Positions 1 through 6,295 of a stretch of 8,099 nucleotides of DNA are shown in pieces. The first letter of the stretch is position 1, and the number at the start of each line of letters is the position of its first letter. A program made the translations under genes and the position numbers. Source of the DNA: Deltaproteobacteria bacterium (lineage in GTDB: Bacteria; Desulfobacterota_B; Binatia; UBA9968); contig JAPUHZ010000454.1 in the NCBI GenBank assembly GCA_027297485.1, positions 1 through 8,099 of the forward strand, in the 5' to 3' direction. The notes under the pieces were generated by a model, which saw only the letters and a program-made list of their open reading frames with translations, was not told where the DNA came from and made no database searches.

Positions 1-6
1 CTCTTC

Positions 7-12
7 ACCTCC
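7..12 (-). promoter_or_regulatory. Ribosome-binding site of a minus-strand gene starting just left of the window
   Basis: On the minus strand these bases read GGAGGT, followed by GAAGAG up to the window edge. This is a strong Shine-Dalgarno sequence with six bases left before the edge, so a start codon is expected within a few bases outside the window. The 40 or so bases upstream of it are AT-rich and contain promoter-like boxes, which supports a divergent gene. What that gene encodes cannot be seen; in this arrangement a transcriptional regulator would be common, but that is a guess. Confidence 0.5.
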
Positions 13-43
13 AATTAATTTAAGAAATTCTTAGTTTATTATT

Positions 44-72
44 AAAATAAATTAAGATTGACATAATGTCAA
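44..72 (-). promoter_or_regulatory. Sigma-70-type promoter, leftward
   Basis: The minus strand has TTGACA at 72-67, a 17-base spacer, and TATTTT at 49-44. The -35 box is a perfect consensus match, the -10 box matches 4 of 6, and the spacing is optimal. It would drive the gene whose ribosome site is at 12-7. Its -35 box lies inside the palindrome at 57-73. Confidence 0.5.
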
Positions 73-73
73 T
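57..73. promoter_or_regulatory. Palindromic operator candidate covering both divergent -35 boxes
   Basis: ATTGACAT-A-ATGTCAAT is an 8-base inverted repeat around a single central base, with no mismatch in the arms. The left arm carries TTGACA for the rightward promoter and the right arm carries TTGACA for the leftward promoter. A dimeric regulator bound here would cover both -35 elements at once. The size and symmetry suit a winged-helix regulator such as a GntR-type protein, but the sequence does not identify which protein binds. Confidence 0.5.
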
Positions 74-86
74 CCGGCGGTATTTT
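58..86 (+). promoter_or_regulatory. Sigma-70-type promoter, rightward, upstream of the catabolic cluster
   Basis: TTGACA at 58-63, a 17-base spacer, then TATTTT at 81-86. Transcription would start near 93 and run through the broken VOC gene into the DapA-family gene and beyond. The -10 box lies at the point where VOC-like codons begin, so the promoter may be native to another gene and joined here by a deletion, or the match may partly be chance. No better promoter was found ahead of the 366 start codon. Confidence 0.45.
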
Positions 87-354
87 GGCGGCTTGCTCGT
101 GTCCGAGGTGGGTATGTCCATGGACGAGATGCGCCAGTTTATGGAAATTGCGGTCGGTGAAGCGAACGGGCGCCATGGGAGTGGAGGGGTTGGGGAAGAA
201 GATCAAACATGAGGGGCCTGGCGGCAATTGCGTGTATGATTTTCTCGACCCCGAAGGAAATTACCTGCAGTTCTTTTGCGGCATGGATCAGATCGGTTGG
301 GACGGCAAGAGCCGCCCCAAGAAACAGTGGAACCGGTTCGAGGTCGACGACTGA
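75..354 (+). pseudogene. 5'-truncated, frameshifted VOC-family (glyoxalase/dioxygenase fold) gene
   Basis: Two neighbouring reading frames together spell the middle and end of a VOC domain. The first, up to the TGA at 210-212, reads FGGLLVSEVGMSMDEMRQFM, like the strand and helix after the central metal histidine in VOC proteins. The second, open to the TGA at 352-354, holds DFLDPEGNYLQFF and a tail with GWDG, the usual end of such a domain. The switch between frames falls around 160-185 and equals one extra base or two missing ones. The N-terminal half is absent: AT-rich control DNA replaces it to the left. The residue where the metal-binding Glu normally sits (DPEGN then x-x-E) is Gln. The remnant ends 11 bases before the DapA-family start, so it was probably the preceding gene of the same operon. 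A sequencing error could explain the frameshift but not the missing 5' half. Confidence 0.6.
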
Positions 355-365
355 AAGGGGGTTTC

Positions 366-1256
366 GTGGAGCGGGGTATCTTAATTCCGGTCATTACACC
401 GTTTGATGAAAAAAGCTTAGTGGACGAGCCGATGCTAAGAAGGCTCGTCGACTTTTACGTTAAGGCATCTGTCCAGGGTCTGTTTGTCCTTGGCTCTTCG
501 GGTCAAGGTCCTGTGATGTCCATATCCGAGCGCAAGAGGGCTGCTGAGATCATCATCGACCAGGCGAGTTCGCGAGTTCCTGTGGTGATTCACGTTGGAA
601 CCGCAGATGCGCAGAGCACAGTCGAGCTGGCTTTGCATGCGGCTGAGAAGAGGGCCTCCGCCGTTGCCGTCATTCCTCCCTATTACTACTCGGATCACAC
701 CGAATACGAGGTTATCGCTCATTTCCGGTCGGTGGCCGACGCTGTGCCTCTGCCGATTTTTATCTATGAGAACCCGAAATACTCGGGGATCTCTGTCAGG
801 CCGGAACTTGCCGTTCGGATGAAGGGAGAGATCCCCTCCATCCGGGGCATGAAGGTCGCCTACGGGATGGGGGCGATGCTGGAATATGTCAAGGTTCTTC
901 CGCCGGACGTTTTGGTGTTTACCGGCAATTCAGACCTATTCGGGATGGTCCCCTTTGGCGTGGCCGGTATGATCAATCCTCCTACCAGTTTTCTTCCGGA
1001 ACTGTGCGTCGAGTTGTGGCGGTCACTCAAGGATAGAGAGTATGAAAAGGCCGTGGGTTTGCAGGAGCGAGTGAATACAGCTGCGCGTCTCGTTATTGGT
1101 GCTATTCAGCGGTACGGCAGGGGTGTTGTTGCCGAGACGTTCAGAATGAGGGGACTCGCAATCCGGCGTTTTCCGAAGTGGGAGACAAAGCCGATGCCGC
1201 CGGAAGCGCGCCAGTCGCTTTACAAGGAGTTACAGAAAGGGGGTTTCCTCGATTGA
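366..1256 (+). CDS. DapA/N-acetylneuraminate lyase family aldolase
   Basis: A 296-residue cytoplasmic class I aldolase/lyase of the DapA superfamily (family length about 290-300), expected to form a Schiff base with a 2-oxo acid. It starts ILIPVITPFDEK, followed by GSSGQG (43-48) in the substrate-carboxylate loop, PPYYY (104-108), the catalytic tyrosine in IYENP (Tyr134) and the Schiff-base lysine in RGMK (Lys163). It ends the barrel with GMIN (201-204). The loop is GSSGQ rather than the GTTGE typical of dihydrodipicolinate synthase, and the segment after IYENP (KYSGISV) lacks the arginine that enzyme uses for its second carboxylate. Lysine biosynthesis is therefore unlikely, and a catabolic aldolase or hydratase-aldolase is more probable. 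The start is GTG at 366 because AAAGGGGG precedes it by about four bases and the family N-terminus begins there; the open frame runs further back, but that part overlaps the VOC remnant and is unlike the family. The Rieske gene follows after 45 bases. Confidence 0.9.
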   Translation: MERGILIPVITPFDEKSLVDEPMLRRLVDFYVKASVQGLFVLGSSGQGPVMSISERKRAAEIIIDQASSRVPVVIHVGTADAQSTVELALHAAEKRASAVAVIPPYYYSDHTEYEVIAHFRSVADAVPLPIFIYENPKYSGISVRPELAVRMKGEIPSIRGMKVAYGMGAMLEYVKVLPPDVLVFTGNSDLFGMVPFGVAGMINPPTSFLPELCVELWRSLKDREYEKAVGLQERVNTAARLVIGAIQRYGRGVVAETFRMRGLAIRRFPKWETKPMPPEARQSLYKELQKGGFLD

Positions 1257-1301
1257 GTCATCGTTTTTGGTCGTTTGGCAAGGATAAGAGGATGTATCTC
1301 A

Positions 1302-2558
1302 ATGGCTAATAATGAGACGGTTACGAATGCCGATATTCCGCATGTCGGGCCCGGTACTCTAGCGGGCGAGTGGTTGCGACGTTACTGGCTCGTGGTCGGA
1401 ACTGTTGCGGAGCTTCGCGACATCCCGCAGGCATTAAAGGTCTTGGATGAGGACCTGGTTTTGTTCCGCGACCTTAAGGGAAACGTCGGGTTAATAGGGA
1501 AGAGCTGTGCACATCGCGGCACATCGCTGGAGTATGGAGATATTGACGATCGCGGGATTCGTTGCCCGTATCACGGTTGGCTCTATGATGTTTCGGGTAA
1601 CTGTTTGGAACAGCCTGCGGAACCAAAGGAAAGCACCTTCTATCAAAAAGTCAAGCATCTTTCGTATCCTGTGAGAGAACTCGGCGGGTTAATTTTCGCG
1701 TACATGGGACCTAATGCGAACAATCCACCCCCATTGCCCAGATACTCGCCGCTTATAGATCGAGGAGGGATTCGACAGATCGAGCCAATGAGACATTTTG
1801 AATACAACTGGTTCAATTTTTATGAGAACAGCGCGGACCCGAGCCATGTGTTGATTCTCCATAGCAGCAGTAGCTATGGGAAACAGACCTGGGGCGACAG
1901 GTTTTTTAGCAAGGACGACCCACCATCATATGAGCCATTCGAGACTGCGTATGGGATGAAGATGGTCATCAAGAAGCCGGGTGCATCCGAAGATACGGAG
2001 ATCGTGGATGAGATGAGCCTGGCGCTTCCCAGTATCCTTCAAGTAGGTGATACGGAATTTGTTCACGCGAAAGTGGATCCTGAAGTGCTGATGAGGGAGG
2101 GTTCTCATTTCGAGCACACCATGTTCCTCACACCCAACGATGACCACCATTTTATGATCTTTACGGTTGACTACTATACAGGTTCTGAGCGCGGCATTTT
2201 TGAAAAACTAGGAGAACTGCGAAAAAAAGAAGTTCCCAAGCAGGAAGTGAAGCCTTACGACCGCCGCAAACACATGCCCTTCAGAGGAAATATCCGGCAG
2301 GAAGACATCGTCACGCAGGGTACGCAGGGACTTCTCGGGGAGCGTGACGAGCATTTAGGCACGTCAGATCGCGGAATCATCATGTTGCGGCGGATGGTTC
2401 GAGAGGCCATTCAGACAGTGAGAAACGGGGGTCAGCCCAAAGGGGCTCTTCTAGAGGAAAACGCTCAGGGTATTGTTCAGTTCGATTCTTATGTGGGAGT
2501 ACGCGCAAAAGGAAACGTGGGAAAAACCACTATAGCTAGAGGAGGTTACAATGCTTAG
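1302..2558 (+). CDS. Rieske non-heme iron oxygenase, alpha subunit (phthalate 4,5-dioxygenase-like)
   Basis: A 418-residue ring-hydroxylating or demethylating oxygenase component. The N-terminal Rieske [2Fe-2S] domain has Cys69-x-His71 and Cys88-x-x-His91. The catalytic domain carries the mononuclear iron motif Asn176-x-x-Asp179-x-x-His182-x4-His187; the third ligand is probably Asp335 in RQEDIVTQG. The C-terminal stretch GERDEHLGTSDRGIIMLRR (346-364) is characteristic of the phthalate 4,5-dioxygenase/LigX-type group of Rieske oxygenases, most of which use a separate reductase; none is encoded in this window. The true substrate cannot be read from sequence. ATG 1302 is chosen because AAGAGGA lies nine bases upstream; an in-frame TTG at 1275 would add nine residues without a good ribosome site. 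The stop overlaps the start of the binding-protein gene by 8 bases, which points to translational coupling. Confidence 0.92.
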   Translation: MANNETVTNADIPHVGPGTLAGEWLRRYWLVVGTVAELRDIPQALKVLDEDLVLFRDLKGNVGLIGKSCAHRGTSLEYGDIDDRGIRCPYHGWLYDVSGNCLEQPAEPKESTFYQKVKHLSYPVRELGGLIFAYMGPNANNPPPLPRYSPLIDRGGIRQIEPMRHFEYNWFNFYENSADPSHVLILHSSSSYGKQTWGDRFFSKDDPPSYEPFETAYGMKMVIKKPGASEDTEIVDEMSLALPSILQVGDTEFVHAKVDPEVLMREGSHFEHTMFLTPNDDHHFMIFTVDYYTGSERGIFEKLGELRKKEVPKQEVKPYDRRKHMPFRGNIRQEDIVTQGTQGLLGERDEHLGTSDRGIIMLRRMVREAIQTVRNGGQPKGALLEENAQGIVQFDSYVGVRAKGNVGKTTIARGGYNA

Positions 2559-3585
2559 CAAGAACGGGTTTTTTCAATGGTTTTTGTTCGCTACTATTTC
2601 TATCTTGGTCGCGGCCCAACAGGTCCGCGCAGAGGATTTCTACAAGGACAAGACGATCTTTTTTGTCGTCGGCTATTCACCCGGAGGCTCGTTTGATGCT
2701 TACACGCGGCTTATTGCGCGTCACTTTGCCAAGCACGTCCCCGGAAGTCCCACCACGATTGTCCAAAACATAACTGGTGCCGGGGGGATTATCGCGGCCA
2801 ACTATATTTACAATAAAGCAAAACCTAACGGGCTAACGATCGGTGCCAGGGCTTCTGGCCTGGTTCTTCAGAACATTATGGGTAATAAAGCTACGAAGTT
2901 CGACGGCCGTAAGTTCGGCTGGCTTGGTGTGCCTAGCGCCTATCATTCTGTCTGTACCTTCTCGAAAGAGAGCGGCATTAAGACCGTGGAAGACTGGTTC
3001 GCTTCCAAACGGCCTATCAGGATTGGGGCCATCGGTCCTGGGACTAGTACGTCTGATGTCCCCAAGCTTCTTAAGGTAGCCATCGGGCTCCCGATGCAGG
3101 TGATTGATGGATATATGGGTGGAGCCGGGGTTCGGCTGGCCCTTGAGTCAGGAGAAGTTCATGGCTATTGTGGCTCCTGGCAAACACTGAAAGCGATCTC
3201 GCGGGCTGCATTAGAATCGGGAAAGATTCGAATGGTACTCCAGACATCTCTTAAATCGCATCCTGAAATCAAAGATGTCCCCTTAGCAATCCACTACGCT
3301 AAGACGCCCGAGGCGCGCCAACTCCTAAATGTAGCTGAAAGCGTTTATGGCGGGCAGTTTCTTTATACCGTACCCCCCGGGACGCCTAAAGATCGTCTCC
3401 AGATTCTCCAACAGGCATTTATGGAGACGCTCGGGGATGCAGAGCTCCTTGCTGAGGCCAAGAGGTCTAAGTTGGAAATTGACCCAATCGGTGGGCCGAC
3501 AACGGCCAAGACCCTTGGGGGCCTTTACGACCTCGATCCTGCCATGAAATCCAAATTGAAGGAGATCCTAGTACCAAAGAAATAA
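2551..3585 (+). CDS. Bug/TctC-family periplasmic substrate-binding protein (first copy)
   Basis: A 344-residue secreted solute receptor of the tripartite tricarboxylate transporter (TctC/Bug) family, which bind organic acids, amides and aromatic carboxylates in the periplasm. Residues 1-27 form a Sec signal peptide with a hydrophobic core (FFQWFLFATISILVAA) and probable cleavage after VRA. The mature protein starts EDFYKDKTI and has the family signatures GYSPGGSFD (41-49) and VQNITGAGG (71-79), then YIYNKAKPNG. The length is normal. The start is ATG 2551, with AGAGGAGG five bases upstream inside the Rieske gene; the 8-base overlap implies coupled expression, and the receptor probably recognises the oxygenase substrate or a relative. 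No TctA or TctB membrane subunit is in view, so it is an orphan receptor here, as is common for this family. Confidence 0.93.
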   Translation: MLSKNGFFQWFLFATISILVAAQQVRAEDFYKDKTIFFVVGYSPGGSFDAYTRLIARHFAKHVPGSPTTIVQNITGAGGIIAANYIYNKAKPNGLTIGARASGLVLQNIMGNKATKFDGRKFGWLGVPSAYHSVCTFSKESGIKTVEDWFASKRPIRIGAIGPGTSTSDVPKLLKVAIGLPMQVIDGYMGGAGVRLALESGEVHGYCGSWQTLKAISRAALESGKIRMVLQTSLKSHPEIKDVPLAIHYAKTPEARQLLNVAESVYGGQFLYTVPPGTPKDRLQILQQAFMETLGDAELLAEAKRSKLEIDPIGGPTTAKTLGGLYDLDPAMKSKLKEILVPKK

Positions 3586-3605
3586 CCGGCGAGCAGCTAG
3601 AGGGA

Positions 3606-3651
3606 AGCCTATTCGTAGGCTGGTGCAAGTGGGGCATCAATAATTTTTTTT
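3606..3651 (+). other. UUCG-loop hairpin and T-tract between the binding-protein and M20 genes
   Basis: AGCCTA (3606-3611), loop TTCG (3612-3615) and TAGGCT (3616-3621) form a perfect six-pair stem closed by a UUCG tetraloop. Eight T residues follow at 3644-3651, 22 bases further on. The gap is too long for a standard intrinsic terminator. It could stabilise the 3' end of the upstream message, act as a weak attenuator, or be incidental. The M20 ribosome site AAGGAGG (3658-3664) comes immediately after. Confidence 0.4.
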
Positions 3652-3674
3652 GAATTGAAGGAGGCTTTGCCGTA

Positions 3675-4931
3675 ATGGACAGGTCGAAGACTTATGATAG
3701 GGTGATTGAAATCATTGATAAGGATCGAGAGGAGCTGGTTGATCTTTGCCTGACATTGGGTAATACGCCCAGTCCCCATGGCAAGGAAATACGCGTGGCC
3801 GAGAAAGTTCTCGACTGGCTAAAGAAGAACGCGATCAATGGGTTCCTGCAACCCATAACCGAAGAAAGCACCAACGCTGTGGCAGTCATCCCCGGAAGTG
3901 ATCATGGGACAAGTTTAATCCTAAACGCTCATATGGATGTAGGCCCTGAGCTGGGTCCTGGTGCCTCGGAGGCCGCCAGGAAAATGGAGGGGGCCTGGAC
4001 TGAAGGTGATCTCATCTTTGGCAAAGGGGTCATCAATGACAAGGCGCAGCTGTGTGCCTTTATGATCGCAGCAAGGGCTATTAAGAAGGCTGGAATCCAA
4101 CTCCTGGGAGACCTCATCATCACCGCCGTTGCATTCGAGACAGGAGCCGCTTCGGTCGACGAATCCCAGGGCATCAATTATCCCGGTGAGGGGTTTGGGA
4201 CGAAGTGGTTGGTCGAAAGGGGAGTAACGGCTGACTATGCGCTCGTGGGCGAGACCTCGGGATTTGGTGTCGTCAGGGCCGAATGTGGCAACATCCTGCT
4301 TAAGATAAATGTGAAGGGGAGATCGGTTTACACACCAAGACTCGAACGGGGTTCATCTCTGCGGGAACATCCTAATGCCTCTTTAAAGACGGCTCATGTC
4401 ATTCTGGCGCTTGAAGACTGGGCGATCAAGTACGAGCAAAAGGAGAGGTACGACTTTTCTGGTGGGACGATCGTTCCAAAGGCACAAGTCATGGGTGTAA
4501 GATACTCAGGAGGAAATTGTGACCTGTACTTTGAAGTCAGATTGGTCCCGCAGGGAAACCCGAGGGTCATTAAAAGGGATATTGAGCAGCTCATCCGCAA
4601 TCTGGATATTGATTGCGACGTTTTCGTGTACCAATATTCGCGCGGTTACGTTGCAAAGGACGCAGAGCCTTTAATAACGGCTATAGAAGACGCTCATCGA
4701 TATGTTTTCGGCACGGATCCTTCCAGCCCCCCCAGTGCAGAAACCAGTATGTGGCGTGATCTGAACGTTTTTAACGAAGTCGACATTCCATCGGTGTGCT
4801 ATGGCCCTCCGAGACAGAAAGAGAGTTTAACCGGGGCGCAAGATCGCGCCATGAAGATCTCGGACCTAGTCGCGGCGACAAAGGTCTATGCCCTTACCAT
4901 TCTATCTGTGTGTGAAGAGGGAGGGTCTTAA
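3675..4931 (+). CDS. M20-family metallohydrolase-like protein with divergent active site
   Basis: A 418-residue cytoplasmic protein of the M20 (ArgE/DapE/CPG2) fold, a family that hydrolyses amide or peptide bonds with two metal ions. Visible motifs are HMD (His86-x-Asp88) after LILNA, GKGVINDK with the bridging Asp122, and VGET with Glu193. The usual Glu-Glu pair (base plus metal ligand) is replaced by Phe154-Glu155-Thr156 in AVAFETGAAS, the lid histidine after VKG is replaced by tyrosine (GRSVYTP, Tyr219), and there is no histidine at all after residue 341, where the family's last metal ligand normally sits (YGPPRQKESLTGAQDRA). It may belong to a divergent subfamily with other chemistry, or be inactive. 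The overall length and an undamaged frame show that it is maintained. AAGGAGG lies ten bases before ATG 3675. No signal peptide is seen. A role in removing an amide or acyl group in this pathway is inferred from context only. Confidence 0.85.
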   Translation: MDRSKTYDRVIEIIDKDREELVDLCLTLGNTPSPHGKEIRVAEKVLDWLKKNAINGFLQPITEESTNAVAVIPGSDHGTSLILNAHMDVGPELGPGASEAARKMEGAWTEGDLIFGKGVINDKAQLCAFMIAARAIKKAGIQLLGDLIITAVAFETGAASVDESQGINYPGEGFGTKWLVERGVTADYALVGETSGFGVVRAECGNILLKINVKGRSVYTPRLERGSSLREHPNASLKTAHVILALEDWAIKYEQKERYDFSGGTIVPKAQVMGVRYSGGNCDLYFEVRLVPQGNPRVIKRDIEQLIRNLDIDCDVFVYQYSRGYVAKDAEPLITAIEDAHRYVFGTDPSSPPSAETSMWRDLNVFNEVDIPSVCYGPPRQKESLTGAQDRAMKISDLVAATKVYALTILSVCEEGGS

Positions 4932-5046
4932 ACAGTTGTGGGCGTGGTGATGCTAACTTTGTCCGGAGGCTCACCCCTCAGAAGGAAATTCCTATCATTC
5001 ATTAATCTATGAAGCTTACTCGTGAATCTTAGAAAAGATGACTCGC

Positions 5047-5066
5047 GCAAAGAGGCAAAGCTTGCC
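5047..5066. repeat. GCAAAG short repeat with small inverted repeat
   Basis: GCAAAG occurs at 5047-5052 and 5055-5060, an eight-base period. The second copy is part of GGCAA-AGC-TTGCC (5054-5066), a five-pair inverted repeat. GCAAAG-rich runs of this kind are, from general knowledge, dispersed intergenic repeats in several uncultured bacterial lineages. It forms the first part of the repeat-rich leader of the second binding-protein gene. Confidence 0.4.
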
Positions 5067-5088
5067 AAGTATGAATGGAATTACAAAT

Positions 5089-5116
5089 TCGAAACTCGAA
5101 ATCCGAAATTCGAAAC
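5089..5116. repeat. Four tandem heptamers, CGAAA-core
   Basis: Four consecutive seven-base units read TCGAAAC, TCGAAAT, CCGAAAT and TCGAAAC, followed by AAATTC and then the ribosome site of the next gene. This looks like a dispersed intergenic simple repeat of the CGAAATTC type seen in some environmental genomes. It has no stop codon in the frame of the downstream gene, so an automatic caller may wrongly extend that gene back to a GTG at 5022. It sits only nine bases from AGGAGG and may affect leader structure. Confidence 0.55.
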
Positions 5117-5135
5117 AAATTCAAAGGAGGGTAAT

Positions 5136-6221
5136 ATGGGTATAAAATATACACTGACGACATTGATCGTCATCGGTCTTTTTCTCTTCACCGCGCTGCC
5201 TGAGTCGCCGGCGCAAGAACCTCTTTACAAGGACAAACTTATCCGCATCCTAGTGGGCTATACCCCGGGGGGTGGAGTCGACACAAGTGCCCGTCTTGTG
5301 GCCCGGGGGGTGGCCAAATACATTCCAGGCAAGCCCAACCTCATCATTCAGAATATGCCGGGGGCCGGCGGACGAATTGCTCTGACCTATCTCTACAACG
5401 TCGCAAAAAGAGACGGACTGACCTGGGCTGTGGTACCCTCGTCATTGCCTTTCAATCAGATTCTGGACAAAGACCGCAAGTTCGATGTCAGTAAGCTGAC
5501 CTACCTTGCGGGAAGCGTCGAGCCGGGAATCGTCCTCGTTCACGCCGTCACCGGAGTCAAGACCGCCGCTGACTTGACCAAGATTGACCCCGCTAAGCTG
5601 GTCATTCCAGGCAGGGGGAATCCGGACGTCGGGCAGATGTACCTCAAAACAACTCTAGGGCTGCTGGGAGTTAAGAGCGGCTATAAGACATCCTTGGGCT
5701 ATCGTGGAACCGCCCAGATCGTCGCAGCAATGCTACGGGGCGAGGCGAGTTTGTATAGTTGGAGCCTGGTCAACATCTTGAAGGGAGGGATCATGTATGA
5801 TTCCATTCAGGAGGGAAAGATCATACCCCTATGGCAGAGCGGTCAAATGAATTCGCAAGGCAAAGTGGTCAGAGACCCCCGGATTGATTTTGATCTCCCC
5901 ACGTTCGAGGAGGTCTACAGGGAGATCAAGGGAAAACCGGTGTCGGGCGTGCCGGCTGAAGCCGCCCGGTTTCTTGGGCCGGGCCTGCGCACCTTGAGCC
6001 GGTCGGTCATCATGCCCCCCGGTGTGCCGGAGAACAAAATAAAGATTCTCCGAGGGTCCTTCAACGCATTGATAAAGAGCCAGGATTTTGCAAGAACGCT
6101 GGAGCGCGTGACTGGATTCAAGTGGCTCTGGATGGGTGGTAAAAAGGCGGAAACCATTCGCGACGGTCTCCTGAAAGGAGTCAGTCCTGAGGTGGTGACA
6201 TACATCGAGTCTTTGATGTAG
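5136..6221 (+). CDS. Bug/TctC-family periplasmic substrate-binding protein (second copy)
   Basis: A 361-residue second receptor of the TctC/Bug family. Residues 1-26 are a signal peptide (core TLIVIGLFLFTAL, probable cleavage after SPA). The mature protein begins QEPLYKDK and shows GYTPGGGVD (41-49), IQNMPGAGG (71-79) and LYNVAKRDG. It differs clearly from the first copy outside the signatures, so it is not a recent duplicate and probably binds another ligand or belongs to another branch. ATG 5136 is chosen because AAAGGAGGG (5123-5131) lies directly upstream and the signal peptide begins there; an in-frame GTG at 5022 would add 38 residues encoded by repeats and spoil the signal peptide. The 204-base gap after the M20 gene, filled with repeats, suggests it may have its own transcript. 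The two-domain VOC gene follows after 74 bases. Confidence 0.93.
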   Translation: MGIKYTLTTLIVIGLFLFTALPESPAQEPLYKDKLIRILVGYTPGGGVDTSARLVARGVAKYIPGKPNLIIQNMPGAGGRIALTYLYNVAKRDGLTWAVVPSSLPFNQILDKDRKFDVSKLTYLAGSVEPGIVLVHAVTGVKTAADLTKIDPAKLVIPGRGNPDVGQMYLKTTLGLLGVKSGYKTSLGYRGTAQIVAAMLRGEASLYSWSLVNILKGGIMYDSIQEGKIIPLWQSGQMNSQGKVVRDPRIDFDLPTFEEVYREIKGKPVSGVPAEAARFLGPGLRTLSRSVIMPPGVPENKIKILRGSFNALIKSQDFARTLERVTGFKWLWMGGKKAETIRDGLLKGVSPEVVTYIESLM

Positions 6222-6295
6222 CAGAAATGTGCGGAAGATCATTAGAGTTCATAGCATAAAGCATAGGAGAGAAAATCAAAAAGAGGAGAATAAAA

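Noticed and set aside
276..365. Extended N-terminus for the DapA-family protein from an ATG at 276
   Set aside because: These codons overlap the VOC remnant in another frame, resemble no DapA N-terminus, and the GTG at 366 has a good ribosome site.
1275..1301. TTG start nine codons before the Rieske ATG
   Set aside because: No ribosome site at proper distance from the TTG, whereas ATG 1302 has AAGAGGA nine bases upstream.
1302..2558. Naming the Rieske protein as a specific phthalate or vanillate enzyme
   Set aside because: The motifs fix the family, but substrate specificity in this group cannot be read from sequence and no dedicated reductase or pathway genes are in view.
4983..4993. Inverted repeat AGGAA-A-TTCCT in the gap after the M20 gene
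   Set aside because: Only five-base arms with a one-base centre and no promoter context; expected by chance at this length.
5089..5116. Tandem heptamers as a CRISPR array or iteron origin
   Set aside because: Units are adjacent with no spacers, far too short for CRISPR repeats, and there is no replication or cas gene nearby.
5022..5135. 38-residue extension of the second receptor from a GTG at 5022
   Set aside because: It is encoded by short repeats, is highly charged ahead of a signal peptide, and lacks a ribosome site; ATG 5136 has AAAGGAGGG.
5829..6242. 137-codon minus-strand open frame
   Set aside because: It lies opposite the second receptor gene, whose protein signatures are clear; the antisense product has no recognisable features.
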